DNA of 64,000 nucleotides, taken from the NCBI GenBank assembly GCA_039683095.1, contig JBDKSB010000013.1, positions 62,001 through 126,000 of the forward strand, in the 5' to 3' direction. Below the pieces are notes generated by a model that was not told the DNA's origin, made no database searches, and saw only the letters and a list, made by a program, of their open reading frames with translations. Of the stretch, positions 9,502 through 19,201 are shown in pieces. Both the position numbers and the translations under genes were made by a program. This DNA is from Acidobacteriota bacterium. GTDB taxonomy: Bacteria > Acidobacteriota > Aminicenantia > Aminicenantales > Saccharicenantaceae. Every line of letters begins with the position of its first letter. The stretch's first letter is position 1.

Positions 9502-10886
9502 CCAAGAAAGGCTATCGCAAGCTCAACCGCATCCACATGGTCGGCATCGGCGGCACGGGCATGAACGGCATCGCCGAGGTCCTGCTCAACCTCGGCTACG
9601 CGGTCTCCGGCTCGGACCTCCAGGAGAACGACGCCACCCGCCGGCTCCGGGCCCTCGGCGCCCGGATCGCCATCGGCCACCGGGCCGAGAACGTCCAGGC
9701 TGCGGACGTCGTCGTCATCTCCTCGGCCGTGCGCGAGGACAACGTCGAGGTCGAGCAGGCCCGGGCCAGCCTCATCCCCGTCATCCCCCGGGCCGAGATG
9801 CTGGCCGAGCTGATGCGGATGAAGAACGGCGTCGCCGTGGCCGGGTCCCACGGCAAGACGACGACGACGTCGATGACGGCCCTCGTCCTCGAGGCCGGCG
9901 GCTTCGACCCGACCATCATCGTCGGCGGCCGCCTGAACAAGATCGGGGCCAACGCCAAGCTCGGCGCCGGGGATTTCATGGTCGCCGAGGCCGACGAGAG
10001 CGACCGCTCCTTCCTCCTCCTCTCGCCCTTCATCGCCGTGCTGACCAACATCGACGAGGAGCACCTCGACCAGTACCGCGGCGTCGACGACCTCAAGACG
10101 ACCTTCGTCAATTTCGCCAACAAGGTCCCCTTTTACTGCCCGGTCATCCTCTGCCTGGACGATCCCAACCTCCAGAGCATCATCCCCCAGATCGAGCGCC
10201 GGGTCATCACCTACGGCTTTTCGGCCCAGTCCGACCTGACCGCCCGCGACTGCGTCTTCGACGAGTTCCGCAGCGCCTCCGTTCTCTTCGCCCAGGGCAA
10301 GGCCCTCGGGCCGCTGAAGCTCCAGGTCCCGGGGATGCACAACATCCTCAACGCCATGGCCGCGGCCGCCGTCGGCCTCGACCTGGGCATCCCGGCCCGG
10401 ACGATCCTCGAGGCCCTCGAGAGCTACACCGGGACGGGCCGGCGCTTCGAGCTGCGCAAGGTCGTCGACGACATCATGGTCGTCGAGGACTACGCCCACC
10501 ATCCGACCGAGATCAAGGCGACGCTCGAGGCGGCCAAGCGCGGCTGGCCCCGCCGGGTCGTGGCCGTCTTCCAGCCCCACCGCTACACCCGCCTGTCAAA
10601 GCTGATGACCGCCTTCGCCACGGCCTTCAACCAGGCCGACGTCCTGGTCCTGACCGAGATCTTCCCGGCCGGCGAGGAGCCCATCCCCGGCGTCACCGGC
10701 CGGGCCCTCTACGAGGAGGTCCGCCAGTTCGGGCACAAGCAGGTCCACTACGAGCCCGACCCGAAGAACATCGCGGCCCTGCTGCGGACGATCCTCGCCC
10801 CCGGCGACCTGCTGCTCGTCCTCGGGGCCGGCAACATCAACCGGACCATCCCCGACATCATCGCCCGCCTGGAGGCCAGGGACTGA
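9498..10886 (+). CDS. murC: UDP-MurNAc--L-alanine ligase MurC
   Basis: 462 residues, starting with GTG at 9498 within the murG stop. It adds L-Ala to UDP-MurNAc, the first peptide-stem step. The N-terminal MVGIGGTGMNGIAEVL is typical of MurC, the P-loop GSHGKTTTTSM is near residue 115, and EADESDRSF follows. The YAHHPTEI motif near residue 330 is characteristic of the MurC/Mpl branch. murB, which supplies UDP-MurNAc and usually follows murC, is absent here; ftsQ starts one base after the stop. Confidence 0.95.
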   Translation: MTKKGYRKLNRIHMVGIGGTGMNGIAEVLLNLGYAVSGSDLQENDATRRLRALGARIAIGHRAENVQAADVVVISSAVREDNVEVEQARASLIPVIPRAEMLAELMRMKNGVAVAGSHGKTTTTSMTALVLEAGGFDPTIIVGGRLNKIGANAKLGAGDFMVAEADESDRSFLLLSPFIAVLTNIDEEHLDQYRGVDDLKTTFVNFANKVPFYCPVILCLDDPNLQSIIPQIERRVITYGFSAQSDLTARDCVFDEFRSASVLFAQGKALGPLKLQVPGMHNILNAMAAAAVGLDLGIPARTILEALESYTGTGRRFELRKVVDDIMVVEDYAHHPTEIKATLEAAKRGWPRRVVAVFQPHRYTRLSKLMTAFATAFNQADVLVLTEIFPAGEEPIPGVTGRALYEEVRQFGHKQVHYEPDPKNIAALLRTILAPGDLLLVLGAGNINRTIPDIIARLEARD

Positions 10887-10887
10887 C

Positions 10888-11748
10888 ATGGCGACCGTCA
10901 TCGGAGACCTGGGCCGGGAGAGGAAGCCGCCTCTCTTCGCCCGCCGCTTCGGCCCCGGGCCAGGCGCCCGGGCCCTGCAGAAGAGCCGGCGCCGCCGCGC
11001 CTTCGGGGTCCGCCAGGTCCTGGCCCTGCTGGCGCTCCAGGCCGCCTTCTTCGTCGCCCTCCACGAGGCCTGGCTCTTCCTGGTCACCTGGGACGAGCTG
11101 GCCATCCGCAAGGTCACGGCCGTCTCCTCCCGGCCCGATCTCAAGCGGGCGATCGAGGCCTACTACGCCGGGCCGAGGCTCGGCAACATCCTCCTCTGCG
11201 ACCTCGAGGCCGTGCGGATGCAGGTCCGGCGGCTGGCCTGGGTCAAGGACGCCGCCGTCCAGAAGGTCTTCCCCTCGGGCCTGCGCATCACCGTCGTCGA
11301 GCGGACGCCGTTCGCCCTGCTCGAGCGGGACGGCCTGCGCCTGGCCGACGGGGAGGGCCGCTCCCTAGAACCGGTCTATTCGCCCGACGAATACGCCCTG
11401 CCGGTCGTCTCCGACGAGACCGGCTTCGCCGCCGGGTTCGACGAGAAGTGGGAAGCGGCCAGCCGCTGCCTCCGGAGCCTGCCGCCGGCCGAACAGGGGC
11501 GGCTGGCCGGCGTCCGCTGCAGCGACTACGGCACGCTCGAGCTCGCTTTCCGCGGCGACCCGGTGCGGATCGTCGTTTCCGCCGCCTCGCCGGCGGAGGG
11601 CCTGGCCGCCTTCCGGGCCGGCCGGGCCGGCTGGGAGGGTCTCTTCGGGCCTCTGGCGCTGGCCAACATGAGCTTCGACGGCCGGGTCTACCTGAGGCCA
11701 GCCGAGCCGGCCGGGGACGGCTCCCCCCAACCTGACAAAGGAGACTGA
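10888..11748 (+). CDS. ftsQ: Cell division protein FtsQ
   Basis: 286 residues. A basic cytoplasmic tail of about 45 residues (KSRRRRAFGVRQ) precedes one membrane segment (about residues 48-68). A FtsQ-type POTRA domain (KVTAVSSRPDLKRAIEAYYA onward) and the beta domain with VVERTPFALLERDG follow in the periplasm. FtsQ links early and late divisome proteins through FtsB/FtsL. Sequence is poorly conserved, as usual, so the call rests on topology, the POTRA pattern and its place between murC and ftsA. Confidence 0.88.
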   Translation: MATVIGDLGRERKPPLFARRFGPGPGARALQKSRRRRAFGVRQVLALLALQAAFFVALHEAWLFLVTWDELAIRKVTAVSSRPDLKRAIEAYYAGPRLGNILLCDLEAVRMQVRRLAWVKDAAVQKVFPSGLRITVVERTPFALLERDGLRLADGEGRSLEPVYSPDEYALPVVSDETGFAAGFDEKWEAASRCLRSLPPAEQGRLAGVRCSDYGTLELAFRGDPVRIVVSAASPAEGLAAFRAGRAGWEGLFGPLALANMSFDGRVYLRPAEPAGDGSPQPDKGD

Positions 11749-11751
11749 GGC

Positions 11752-12975
11752 ATGCCCAAGAACAGCTACATCGTCGCCTTCGACATCGGGACGCGCAAGG
11801 TCGTGGCCATCATCGGCGAGGTCACCGAGGAGCGCAAGATCGAGGTCATCGGCATCGGCACGGCCGACTCGCACGGCCTGCGCAAGGGCGTCGTCGTCGA
11901 CCTCGAGGCCACGACCTCGGCCATCAAGAAGGCCCAGGAGGAGGCCGAGCTCATGGCCGGCGTCGAGATCGACTCGGCTTTCTTCGGCATCTCCGGGGCC
12001 CACATCAAGAGCTTCAACAGCCGCGGCGTCGTCGCCGTCTCGGGCAAGAACCGGGAGATCACCCGGGAGGACGTCCGCCGTGTCGTCGACCAGTCCAAGG
12101 CCATCCCCATCCCCCCGGACCGGGACATCATCCACATCATCCCCCAGGAGTTCATCGTCGACGACCAGGACGGCATCAAGGACCCGGTCGGCATGAGCGG
12201 CATCAAGCTCGAGGTCAACGTCCACATCATCACGGCCGCCCTGACCTCGCTCCAGAACCTCAAGAGCTGCGTCGAGCGGGCCGGCATCGGCATCGAGGAG
12301 ATCGTCCTCAACCAGATCGCCACGGCCCAGTCCGTCCTGACCCAGGACGAGCGCGAGCTCGGCGTCGGCCAGATCGACATCGGCGCCGGCACGACCGAGG
12401 TGGCCATCTACGAGCGCGGCAGCCTCTGGTACACGGCCACCATCCCCATCGGCGGCGACAACTTCACCAACGACATCGCCGTCGGCCTGCGCACGCCCAT
12501 CCCCGAGGCCGAGCGGATCAAGAAGAAGTACGGCTGCATCGCCGGGCCGCCCGTCGAGGAGCAGGAGACGATCGAGGTGCCCTCGGTCGGCAAGGGCCGC
12601 AAGCCCCGGGTCCTGTCGCGCCAGCTCCTGGCCGACATCATCCAGCCCCGGGCCGAGGAGATCTTCCGCCTGGTCGACTCCGACATCAAGCGCATGGGCT
12701 ATGACAAGTCCCTCAACTCGGGCATCGTGCTGACCGGCGGCACGGCCCTCCTCGAGGGCCTCGAAGAGGTGGCCGAGGAGATCTTCGACCTGCCGGTGCG
12801 GCGCGGCGACCCGGGCGGCGTCGGCGGCCTCGTCGACCGCGTCTCCACCCCCGACTTCGCGACGGCCGTGGGCCTGGTGCTCTACGGCTTTCACATCTGG
12901 CAGGACCGCGGGCTGGCCAAGGACCGCAAGAAGGGCGCCTTCGCCAGGTTCAAGGACTGGTTCAAGGAAGGATAA
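11752..12975 (+). CDS. ftsA: Cell division actin-like protein FtsA
   Basis: 407 residues. This actin-like ATPase tethers FtsZ filaments to the membrane and recruits later divisome proteins. Actin-fold signatures include [15 protein letters not shown] at the N-terminus, the 1C (SHS2) insertion around [29 protein letters not shown], and the adenosine motif [14 protein letters not shown]. The end ([16 protein letters not shown]) is a basic amphipathic helix, the expected membrane-targeting sequence. A strong ribosome site (AAAGGAG) lies just upstream. Confidence 0.96.
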   Translation: MPKNSYIVAFDIGTRKVVAIIGEVTEERKIEVIGIGTADSHGLRKGVVVDLEATTSAIKKAQEEAELMAGVEIDSAFFGISGAHIKSFNSRGVVAVSGKNREITREDVRRVVDQSKAIPIPPDRDIIHIIPQEFIVDDQDGIKDPVGMSGIKLEVNVHIITAALTSLQNLKSCVERAGIGIEEIVLNQIATAQSVLTQDERELGVGQIDIGAGTTEVAIYERGSLWYTATIPIGGDNFTNDIAVGLRTPIPEAERIKKKYGCIAGPPVEEQETIEVPSVGKGRKPRVLSRQLLADIIQPRAEEIFRLVDSDIKRMGYDKSLNSGIVLTGGTALLEGLEEVAEEIFDLPVRRGDPGGVGGLVDRVSTPDFATAVGLVLYGFHIWQDRGLAKDRKKGAFARFKDWFKEG

Positions 12976-12985
12976 GGAGGACATC

Positions 12986-14224
12986 ATGAGCGACGAATCC
13001 CGGCTGAAATTCCGCCTGGTCGAAGACCAGCTCGGGGCCAAGATCAAGGTCGTCGGTCTCGGCGGGGGCGGCGGCAACGCGGTCAACCGCATGATCGAGC
13101 ACGGCGTCCAGGGCGTCGAGTTCATCGCCGTCAACACCGACGCCCAGGCCCTCAACAGCAACCGGGCCCGGACGAAGATCCAGATCGGCGGCCAGCTGAC
13201 CAAGGGGCTCGGCTCGGGCGGCCGGCCCGAGACGGGGCGCCAGGCGGCCATGGAGGACACCGAGAAGCTGCTCGAGGTCCTCCAGGGCGCCGACATGGTC
13301 TTCCTGACGACGGGCCTCGGCGGCGGGACGGGCACGGGCGCGACCCCGATCGTCGCCAACCTGGCCGCCGAGCTCGACGTCCTGGTCATCGCCATCGTCA
13401 CCCTGCCCTTCGGCTTCGAGGGCCGGGTCCGGACGCGCCAGGCCGAGGAAGGGCTCAAGGAGCTCAAGTCGGCCGTGGACACGGTCATAGCCATCCCCAA
13501 CGAGCGGCTGCTCCAGACGGTCAGCATCAACACCTCGGTCCAGGACGCCTTCCGGCTGGCCGACGACATCCTGCGCCAGGCCGCCCAGGGCATCTCCGAT
13601 CTCATCACCAAGCCCGGCCTCATCAACCTCGACTTCGCCGACGTCAAGTCGGTCATGAAGGGCATGGGCATGGCCTTCATGGGCACGGGCCTGGCCACGG
13701 GCGAGAACCGGGCCCTCGAGGCCGCCGAGAAGGCGATCTCCTCGCCGCTCCTCATCGACACCTCGATCGAGGGCGCCCACGGCGTCCTCATCAACATCAC
13801 CGGCGGCAAGACGATGACCCTCCACGAGGTCTCCAAGGCCTCGCAGCTCATCCACAGCATGGCCGACCCCGACGCCAACATCATCTTCGGCACGGTCATC
13901 GACGAGGGCATGAAGGACACGGTCAAGGTCACCGTCATCGCCACCGGGTTCGAGCAATCTCCGGAGAAGGCCCTGGCCGCCGCCCCGCCGACCCCGGCCG
14001 GGATCGAAGAGCCGGCCCCCGGGCCGGCCCGCTCCAGGACGCCGGCCCCCTTCCCCGTCTCCCAGCAGACCCCGCCCTACCTGTTCGAGCCGCGGGCGAC
14101 CGCGGCGCCGGCCTGGGACCCGCCGGCCGCCGCCGACAAGCAGTGGGAGACGTACGAGACGCCCTCGTTCATCCGCCGGACCAAGCACTCGACGATGAGG
14201 AAGTCGCCCCATGACATCAGCTGA
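12986..14224 (+). CDS. ftsZ: Cell division GTPase FtsZ
   Basis: 412 residues. This tubulin-like GTPase forms the Z ring. GTP-binding signatures are [13 protein letters not shown] at about residues 18-30 and the tubulin motif GGGTGTG near residue 112; NLDFADV in the catalytic T7 region is intact. A variable Ala/Pro-rich linker (about 325-390) leads to [11 protein letters not shown], matching the conserved C-terminal peptide that binds FtsA. A further ten or so residues (ending KSPHDIS) extend past it, and their codons overlap the start of hutI by 14 bases. The ribosome site AAGGAGG lies upstream of the ATG. Confidence 0.97.
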   Translation: MSDESRLKFRLVEDQLGAKIKVVGLGGGGGNAVNRMIEHGVQGVEFIAVNTDAQALNSNRARTKIQIGGQLTKGLGSGGRPETGRQAAMEDTEKLLEVLQGADMVFLTTGLGGGTGTGATPIVANLAAELDVLVIAIVTLPFGFEGRVRTRQAEEGLKELKSAVDTVIAIPNERLLQTVSINTSVQDAFRLADDILRQAAQGISDLITKPGLINLDFADVKSVMKGMGMAFMGTGLATGENRALEAAEKAISSPLLIDTSIEGAHGVLINITGGKTMTLHEVSKASQLIHSMADPDANIIFGTVIDEGMKDTVKVTVIATGFEQSPEKALAAAPPTPAGIEEPAPGPARSRTPAPFPVSQQTPPYLFEPRATAAPAWDPPAAADKQWETYETPSFIRRTKHSTMRKSPHDIS

Positions 14225-15491
14225 TCTCGTCGTCGCCGGCTGCCGCGAGCTCGTCACCTGCGCCGGGCCCCTGCCCAGGCGCGGCCCGGACCTGCGGCGG
14301 ATCGGCGCGGTGGAGAACGGCTGGGTGGCGTCTTCCGGGGGCACGATCGTCTTCGCCGGGACCGAGGAGGACTTCCACGCCGGCGTCGCCCCCGAGCCGG
14401 CGGCGGTCACGGTCGACGCCCGGGGCTTCGTGGCCCTGCCCGGCTTCGTCGACGCCCACACCCATCTCCCCTTCGCCGGGGACCGGGCCCGGGAATTCGG
14501 CCTGCGCATCCAGGGCTGGACCTACCAGCAGCTGGCCGAGCGCGGCATGGGCATCCAGACGACGGTCAAGGCGACGCGGGCGGCCTCGCTCGACGACCTC
14601 CTCGCCCTGACCCTCAAGCGCCTCGACCGCATGCTCCTCACGGGCACGACGACCGCCGAGGCCAAGAGCGGCTACGGCCTCAACCTCGAGGATGAGGTGA
14701 AGCAGCTCGAGGCCCTGCGCGACGCCGCCGCCCTCCACCCCGTCGACATCGTCCCGACCTTCATGGGCGCCCACGACATCCCGCCCGAATACCGCGACCG
14801 GCGCGGCGAGTACGTCCGCCTGCTCGTCGAGACCCTCATCCCCGAGGTCGGCCGGCGCGGCCTGGCCGAGTTCTTCGACGTCTTCTGCGAGCCGAGCGCC
14901 TTCACCCTCGAGGAGACCGGGACGCTCGTCGCCGCGGCCAAGGCGGCCGGCTTCAAGATCAAGGTCCACGCCGACGAATTCGTCTCCCTCGGCGGGGCCG
15001 AGCTCGCCGTCGGGGCCGGGGCCGTCTCGGCCGAGCATCTCATCGCCGTCTCCGACGAGGGCATCTCGCGCCTCGCGGCCAGCGACACGGCGGCCATCCT
15101 CCTGCCGGGCGTGCCGTTCTTCCTGATGATGGACAGGCGCGCGCCCGCCCGCCGCCTCATCGACGCCGGGGCGGCCGTGGCCCTGGCCTCCGATTTCAAC
15201 CCCGGGAGCTCGCACATCGGCTCGATGCCGTTCGTCCTGCAGCTCGGCGTCTTCACGCTGGGGATGACGGTCGAGGAGGCCATCACGGCCTGCACCGCCA
15301 ACGCGGCCTACGCCATCCGGCGTCACGACGCAGTGGGCAGCCTCGAGCCCGGGAAAAAGATGGACCTGCTGCTGTGCGACGTCCCCGATCACGTCTCGCT
15401 GGCTTACGAGGCCGGGCGCAACCCGGTCCGGACCGTGATCAAGAACGGCCGGGTCGTCGTCGAGGACGGCCGCCGGGTGGCGGCCCGCTGA
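14211..15491 (+). CDS. hutI: Imidazolonepropionase HutI
   Basis: 426 residues, an amidohydrolase-fold metal enzyme. It hydrolyses 4-imidazolone-5-propanoate to N-formimidoyl-L-glutamate, the third step of histidine degradation. The metal-binding H-x-H is in [15 protein letters not shown], the HutI-specific KSGYGLN follows, and further ligands appear in KVHADEF, AEHL and [10 protein letters not shown]. The start at 14211 lies inside the last codons of ftsZ. No hutH, hutU or formiminotransferase gene is nearby, so the rest of the pathway must be elsewhere or absent. Position at the end of a dcw operon is unusual. Confidence 0.93.
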   Translation: MTSADLVVAGCRELVTCAGPLPRRGPDLRRIGAVENGWVASSGGTIVFAGTEEDFHAGVAPEPAAVTVDARGFVALPGFVDAHTHLPFAGDRAREFGLRIQGWTYQQLAERGMGIQTTVKATRAASLDDLLALTLKRLDRMLLTGTTTAEAKSGYGLNLEDEVKQLEALRDAAALHPVDIVPTFMGAHDIPPEYRDRRGEYVRLLVETLIPEVGRRGLAEFFDVFCEPSAFTLEETGTLVAAAKAAGFKIKVHADEFVSLGGAELAVGAGAVSAEHLIAVSDEGISRLAASDTAAILLPGVPFFLMMDRRAPARRLIDAGAAVALASDFNPGSSHIGSMPFVLQLGVFTLGMTVEEAITACTANAAYAIRRHDAVGSLEPGKKMDLLLCDVPDHVSLAYEAGRNPVRTVIKNGRVVVEDGRRVAAR

Positions 15492-15572
15492 TGTCGCCCC
15501 GCCTCGATCCCCGCCGCTACGTCATCCGCCTGGCCTGGCTCGGCCGCCGCCCCGCTCACGCCGCCCTGGCCC

Positions 15573-16007
15573 TCAATCCCCGTCCGGCTCGAGGGCGAGC
15601 TTCAGGAAGCCGCTGGCCTCGTCCTTTTTCCTGCCGATATCGTCCCTGAACCGGACCAGGGTGATCTCGCAGGTCACCGAAACCACCGCTTCCTTCAGAT
15701 GCCCGCCCCGGACGGCCAGGTCCTTACCTGCCAACGAGACATGGGCGTGGACGAAGGGATGTCCGTCCACCTTGGTGATATTGCCCGCGAGGGAGACGAT
15801 CTCCGACGGCCCCGGCAGCGTGGTCCAGACATGGCTTTTGGCCGCGGCGTCGAACCAGCCGATCTCGGCCTCTCCGGCCGCGCCCAGGCCCTGGAAGTAC
15901 CCGCCCCCGATGCCGTCGCGCTCGCAGAGGGCCGCGAGCGTCTCGACGATCTTCTCTCCGGCGTCCAGCCGGACGACATAGGTCGATCCCAGCACGAAAT
16001 ACTTCAT
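15573..16007 (-). CDS. PPC-domain (DUF296) protein
   Basis: 144 residues from the ATG at 16007, preceded by GGGGAGG. The whole protein is one PPC/DUF296 domain: the N-terminal YVVRLDAGEKIVETL strand-helix, GIGGGYFQGLGA, and the HPFVHAHVSL...RGGHL histidine cluster that binds metal in characterised bacterial members. Archaeal and bacterial single-domain homologues form trimers; plant AHL proteins use the same domain with a DNA-binding AT-hook, which is lacking here. The molecular role is unknown. It lies 56 bases downstream of the permease gene on the same strand and may be co-transcribed with it. Confidence 0.8.
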   Translation of the reverse strand: MKYFVLGSTYVVRLDAGEKIVETLAALCERDGIGGGYFQGLGAAGEAEIGWFDAAAKSHVWTTLPGPSEIVSLAGNITKVDGHPFVHAHVSLAGKDLAVRGGHLKEAVVSVTCEITLVRFRDDIGRKKDEASGFLKLALEPDGD

Positions 16008-16063
16008 GCCGTCCTCCCCGGGGGACCGTCCCCGAAGGGGGACCGCCCCTCTTGCCTTGGCGA

Positions 16064-17449
16064 TCAGGCGGCCGGCTTGGCCGCCTTGTCGAGCTTGGTC
16101 TTCCAGTACAGGTAGGCCGGGATGCCCAGGCAGATGATGAGCAGCCCGAACATGGCGTTCTTGAAGGAGCCGAGGAGCGCGCCCACCGCGACGTAGATGG
16201 CCGCCAGGACGAAGAGGACGGGCGTCACCGGGTAGCCCCAGGTCTTGTAGGGCCGTTCGAGGTCCGGCCGCTTCTTCCGCAGGACGATGACCGAGAAGAC
16301 GGTCATGCCGAAGAAGATCCACTCGCCGAAGATGACGTAGGTGAAGAGCTGCTTGAACGTACCGGTCAGGGTCAGCACGATGCTCCAGGCGGTGATGGCC
16401 ATGATCGAGACGTGAGGGGTCAGGAACTTGGGATGGCACTCGGCGATCTTCTTGAAGAACATGCCGTCGCGGGCCATGGCGAAATAGACCCGCGGGGAGG
16501 TCAGCATGTTCTGGTTGGCCGCGCCGAGGATGGAGAAGAGGATCAGGAAGGTGATGAGCGAGGCCCAGAAGGGGCCGCCGATGATCTGCATGACGTCGAG
16601 GGCGACCCGGCCTTCCGAGGCGGCGATCTTGCCGACCGGCATGATGTAGAGGTAGGCCAGGTTGGCCAGGACATAGAGGACGATGACGGCCACGGTGCCG
16701 ATCAGGATGCCGAGGGGCAGGTTCTTCTTCGGGTTCTTGACCTCGCCGGCGCTGTAGGTGGCCGCTTCCCAGCCCTTGTAGGCCCAGAGCGAAGCGACCA
16801 GCCCGATGCCGAAGGCGCCGAGCAGCCCGAAATTGAACGGTCCCGGGCCCGGCTCGACGAAGTTCCGGACCTGGCCGTGGCCCTTGGCGAAGAAGAAGAC
16901 GCCGATGCAGATGATGCCGATGGCGCCCATCTTGAGATAGGTCGTCCAGTTCTGGAGCTTCGAGCCCCAGCGCAGGCCGACGTAGTTGACCGCGCCGAGG
17001 AAGAGGACGAAGGCGGCGGCGATGATCTTCATGACGACCGGCGACATGTCGACGAAGCGGGGCAGGATGTTGTGCGAGAAGGCCACGGCCAGGGTGGCGA
17101 TGGAGCCCGAGTCGATGACCAGGAACAGGGTCCAGCCGAAAAGGAAGGACAGGAGCGGGCCGTAGGCCTCCCGGAGGTAGATGTAGATGCCGCCGGCTTC
17201 GGGCATGGCCGCGCCGAGCTCGGCGAAGGCCACGGCGCCGAAGAAGCTGAACATGCCCCCGACGACCCAGACGAGGAGCATCAGGAGCGGCGAAGGCACG
17301 GCCGCGGCGATCTCGGAGGGGGACAGGAAGATGCCCGAACCGACGACGCCGCCGATGACGATCATGACGACGTCCCAGAGAGACAGGATGCGCGGCAGCG
17401 CGATCTTGGTCTTGTCGACGGGAACGCAGACTTGGGGGTTCTGGTCCAT
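16064..17449 (-). CDS. APC-superfamily amino acid permease
   Basis: 461 residues with about twelve transmembrane segments; probably an inner-membrane amino-acid transporter. The first helix carries the APC motif GGVVGSGIFLSPSEIA, where the unwound GSGIF segment binds the substrate alpha-carboxyl and amino groups. FAELGAAMPEAGGIYIYLREAYG follows, in TM2 and the adjoining loop typical of the LAT/APC branch. Substrate cannot be told from sequence. The ATG at 17449 has an AAAAGGAG site 10 bases upstream and a good promoter at 17490-17518. The PPC-domain gene follows. Confidence 0.88.
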   Translation of the reverse strand: MDQNPQVCVPVDKTKIALPRILSLWDVVMIVIGGVVGSGIFLSPSEIAAAVPSPLLMLLVWVVGGMFSFFGAVAFAELGAAMPEAGGIYIYLREAYGPLLSFLFGWTLFLVIDSGSIATLAVAFSHNILPRFVDMSPVVMKIIAAAFVLFLGAVNYVGLRWGSKLQNWTTYLKMGAIGIICIGVFFFAKGHGQVRNFVEPGPGPFNFGLLGAFGIGLVASLWAYKGWEAATYSAGEVKNPKKNLPLGILIGTVAVIVLYVLANLAYLYIMPVGKIAASEGRVALDVMQIIGGPFWASLITFLILFSILGAANQNMLTSPRVYFAMARDGMFFKKIAECHPKFLTPHVSIMAITAWSIVLTLTGTFKQLFTYVIFGEWIFFGMTVFSVIVLRKKRPDLERPYKTWGYPVTPVLFVLAAIYVAVGALLGSFKNAMFGLLIICLGIPAYLYWKTKLDKAAKPAA

Positions 17450-17489
17450 GCGGCTTAACTCCTTTTAACCGGAACGTCCATAGCGCGGA

Positions 17490-17518
17490 ATTCTATCAAG
17501 AGCCGGGAAAAAGCGCAA
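17490..17518 (-). promoter_or_regulatory. Sigma-70-like promoter of the permease gene
   Basis: On the minus strand, TTGCGC (17513-17518), a 17-base spacer and TAGAAT (17490-17495) with an extended TGA before the -10. The sppA promoter has the same TGATAGAAT core. The start codon lies about 40 bases downstream. Confidence 0.6.
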
Positions 17519-17629
17519 TCGCGGTTTGCCTGAGGAATTCGGACGCTTCGGGAAGGGCCGGGACGCGACGCGCGGCCCTTGTCATCCATCCCGCCATAGC
17601 CCCCCGAGGAGCGGCCGGCGACAGCGCCG

Positions 17630-19150
17630 TCAGCGCAGGCGGTCCAGCATCCGGTACTGGACGGCCTCGGAGACGTGGGCCGCGGCGATCCCGTCGCTCC
17701 CTTCGAGGTCGGCGATCGTCCGGGCCACCTTGAGGACGCGGTCGTAGGCCCGGGCGCTGAAGCCGAGCTTGGTCACGGCCGTCTCCAGGAGGGCCTCGGC
17801 CTCGCCGGGAAGCCGGCAGAACTGCTTGACCTCCTTCGGCCCCATCCGGGCGTTGGCGAAGATGCGGCGCCCGGCTAACCGGGCCGACTGCCGGGCCCGG
17901 GCCGCCGTCACCCGGGCCCGGATGGCGGCCGAGCTCTCGGCCGGCGTCCGGGAGACGATGTCACGGAACTTGACCTCCGGGACCTCGAGCTGGATGTCGA
18001 TGCGGTCGAGGAGCGGCCCGGAGATCTTCGAATAATAGCGGGCCTTCTCGCTCTCCGTGCAGTCGGCCTCGCGGCCGAGGAGGCCGCGGCGGACGTCGGC
18101 GCAGGGGTTCATGGCCGCGACCAGCATGAAGGCCGCCGGGAACTCGACCGAGTAGCCCGACCGGGCCACGGTGACCCGGCCGTCCTCGACCGGCTGGCGC
18201 AGATCCTCGAGGACCTTGCGCTTGAACTCCGGCAGCTCGTCGAGGAAGAGCAGTCCGTGGTGGGCCAGGCTGACCTCGCCCGGCTTGGGCGTCAGGCCGC
18301 CGCCGACGAGGCCGGCGTCCGAGACCGTGTGGTGCGGGGCCCGGAACGGCCGCGTGGCCACCGTCCCCGAGCCGGCCAGCAGGCCGGCCGCGCTGTAAAC
18401 GCGCGTCACTTCGAGCATCTCGTCGTAGGACATCTCCGGCAGGATGGTCGGCAGGCGCCGGGCCAGCATGGTCTTGCCCGCCCCGGGCGGCCCGACAAGG
18501 AGGACGTTGTGGGCGCCGGCCGCGGCCACCTCGAGGGCCCGCTTGACGTGCTGCTGGCCCTTGACGTCCTCGAAGTCGACCGGGTAGGCGGCCGGCCCGA
18601 CGAGCTCCCTCTCGTCGAAGCGGCAGGGGGCGACGTCGCCCGGCTCGCGGAGGAGGCGGACGACGCGGACGATGTCGTCAAGGGCGAAGACCTCGATCTC
18701 CCGGACCAGGGCCGCTTCCCGGGCGTTCACGGCCGGCACGACGATGCCGCGGAACCCGGCCCGCCTGGCCATCAGGGCGATGGGCAGGACGCCGCGCACC
18801 GGCTTGAGCCGGCCGTCCAGGGCCAGCTCGCCGACGAAGAGATAGTCGCCGAGACGGGCCGCCGGCACGACGTCGAGGTAGGCAAGGAAGCCCAGGGCTA
18901 TGGGCAAGTCGAAGGCGGAGCCCTCCTTCCGCCGGTCGGCCGGGGCCAGGTTGATGGTTATGCGCTTGGACGCGAGGTCGTAGCCGCAGTTCTTGAGGGC
19001 CGCCCGGACCCGCTCCTTGCTCTCCCGGACGGCCGCGTCAGGCAGACCGACGGTGACGAAGGTCGGGAAGCCGGGACAGATGTCGACCTCGACCTCGACA
19101 GGGTAGGCCTCGATCCCGTGGAGAGCGGCGCTGGTGATACGGTACAGCAT
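17630..19150 (-). CDS. comM: ComM/YifB-family Mg-chelatase-like AAA+ ATPase
   Basis: 506 residues, the standard length. An N-terminal ChlI (Lon-protease-like fold) domain contains SKERVRAALKNCGYDLASKR and FDLPIALGFLA. A central AAA+ module has Walker A GPPGAGKTMLARRL (about residue 217), Walker B-like LLFLDELPEFKR and the sensor region AAMNPC. The C-terminal Mg_chelatase domain is around GFSARAYDRVLKVARTIADL. In gamma-proteobacteria ComM is a hexameric branch-migration helicase promoting integration of DNA during transformation. The same role is inferred here, and the window's type IV pilus genes would fit DNA uptake. Confidence 0.9.
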   Translation of the reverse strand: MLYRITSAALHGIEAYPVEVEVDICPGFPTFVTVGLPDAAVRESKERVRAALKNCGYDLASKRITINLAPADRRKEGSAFDLPIALGFLAYLDVVPAARLGDYLFVGELALDGRLKPVRGVLPIALMARRAGFRGIVVPAVNAREAALVREIEVFALDDIVRVVRLLREPGDVAPCRFDERELVGPAAYPVDFEDVKGQQHVKRALEVAAAGAHNVLLVGPPGAGKTMLARRLPTILPEMSYDEMLEVTRVYSAAGLLAGSGTVATRPFRAPHHTVSDAGLVGGGLTPKPGEVSLAHHGLLFLDELPEFKRKVLEDLRQPVEDGRVTVARSGYSVEFPAAFMLVAAMNPCADVRRGLLGREADCTESEKARYYSKISGPLLDRIDIQLEVPEVKFRDIVSRTPAESSAAIRARVTAARARQSARLAGRRIFANARMGPKEVKQFCRLPGEAEALLETAVTKLGFSARAYDRVLKVARTIADLEGSDGIAAAHVSEAVQYRMLDRLR

Positions 19151-19201
19151 GGGGCCCGTCTATAAAGGACGCGCGGGCCCGCTGGTTGCGTCTCGCGGCG
19201 G

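Noticed and set aside
15491-15649. Short plus-strand reading frame directly after hutI
   Set aside because: It runs into the 3' end of the convergent PPC-domain gene, has a Pro/Arg-rich composition and no recognisable domain.
16028-16043. Small hairpin (GTCCCC/GGGGAC) between the PPC-domain and permease genes
   Set aside because: Six base pairs with a 4-base loop and no T-run; too weak to call a terminator or repeat element.
19170-19179. Palindrome GCGGGCCCGC between mglA and comM
   Set aside because: Ten-base GC palindrome is expected by chance here, and no T-run follows.
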